Part shown: positions 6,388-6,588 of the stretch, piece after piece | How the letters are laid out: every line of letters starts with the position of its first letter | Position numbering within the stretch: the first letter of the stretch is position 1 | Source of the DNA: Sphingobacteriales bacterium | GTDB taxonomy: Bacteria; Bacteroidota; Bacteroidia; Chitinophagales; Chitinophagaceae | Assembly (NCBI GenBank): GCA_024640385.1 | Contig: JAHEFC010000223.1 | Location: 1-6,588 of the forward strand | Length of the DNA stretch: 6,588 bases | Reading direction: 5' to 3' | The notes under the pieces: model-generated | Database searches by the model: none | Seen by the model: only the letters and a program-made list of their open reading frames with translations | Told to the model about the DNA's origin: nothing | Translations under genes and position numbers: made by a program

Positions 6388-6588
6388 ATGAACCCTGTCT
6401 GGCGACATATGGCCATGTCTGTTTTCGAAAAACAGGATCCCCGACAGCTCACTGTTGAAGAGATCGACCAGGTAATAGAAAGGTATCCTTATTTCGCAGT
6501 GCTTCATTTTATCAAGACCGGAAAGCTGATGGCGGATGAAAGTCCGGATGCCGTTTCCTCTGCTTCCAAAACGGCGCTTTATTTCTCC
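6388..6588 (+). CDS. Conserved Bacteroidota hypothetical protein, N-terminal part (3' end outside window)
   Basis: The frame opens at ATG 6388, 16 nt after the lptE stop, and remains open for 67 codons to the window edge. The product begins MNPVWRHMAMSVFEK, has TVEEIDQVIERYPYFAVLHF at residues 22-41, and reaches SKTALYFS at the edge. It has no signal peptide and reads as helical and soluble. The 'YPYF...HF' and 'ALYF' landmarks recall a conserved Bacteroidota protein of unknown function found after lptE, often followed by secG. That placement is from memory and cannot be tested here. The short gap suggests cotranscription with lptE. A degenerate -7-like TATCTTCA (6376-6383) lies 4 nt before the ATG, so a weak promoter of its own is possible. 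Confidence 0.78.
   Translation, partial: MNPVWRHMAMSVFEKQDPRQLTVEEIDQVIERYPYFAVLHFIKTGKLMADESPDAVSSASKTALYFS

Overview
The window looks like chromosomal DNA from a member of the phylum Bacteroidota, most likely near Chitinophagaceae or Sphingobacteriia. Three things point there. The receptor belongs to the outer-membrane beta-barrel type with an N-terminal carboxypeptidase-regulatory-like domain. Start codons lack clear Shine-Dalgarno sequences, while TAnnTTTG-type -7 elements sit close to two of them. The gene order miaB / sigma-54-type activator / lptE / conserved hypothetical is one I recognise from this phylum. The assignment rests on recognition, not on a search.

Layout. Bases 2-100 hold the last 32 codons of an unrecognised gene. 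Bases 118-627 (+) encode a 169-aa conserved Bacteroidota protein of unknown function, from a family often labelled 'ABC transporter ATPase' although no ATPase motif is visible. Convergent to it, with the two stop codons touching, lies a large receptor-like outer-membrane protein (628-3051, -). A 170-bp divergent intergenic region follows, carrying a tandem array of a 7-bp unit (CCTGCAA/CCTGCCC) and a good -7 element for the rightward genes. Rightward from 3222 comes a tight cluster: miaB (tRNA methylthiotransferase), a sigma-54-type AAA+ activator without a sensor domain (4-nt gap), an LptE-family lipoprotein (1-nt overlap), and the start of a conserved hypothetical protein (16-nt gap) that runs off the window.

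How the genes work together. The miaB-activator-lptE-hypothetical spacing suggests one transcript linking tRNA modification, a transcriptional activator and lipopolysaccharide export. The functional link between these is inferred from position only. The receptor is on the opposite strand and is probably independently transcribed.

I found no CRISPR array, mobile element, RNA gene or obviously new multi-gene system. The most unusual local structure is the heptamer array between the divergent genes. It also creates a false N-terminal extension of the receptor reading frame.
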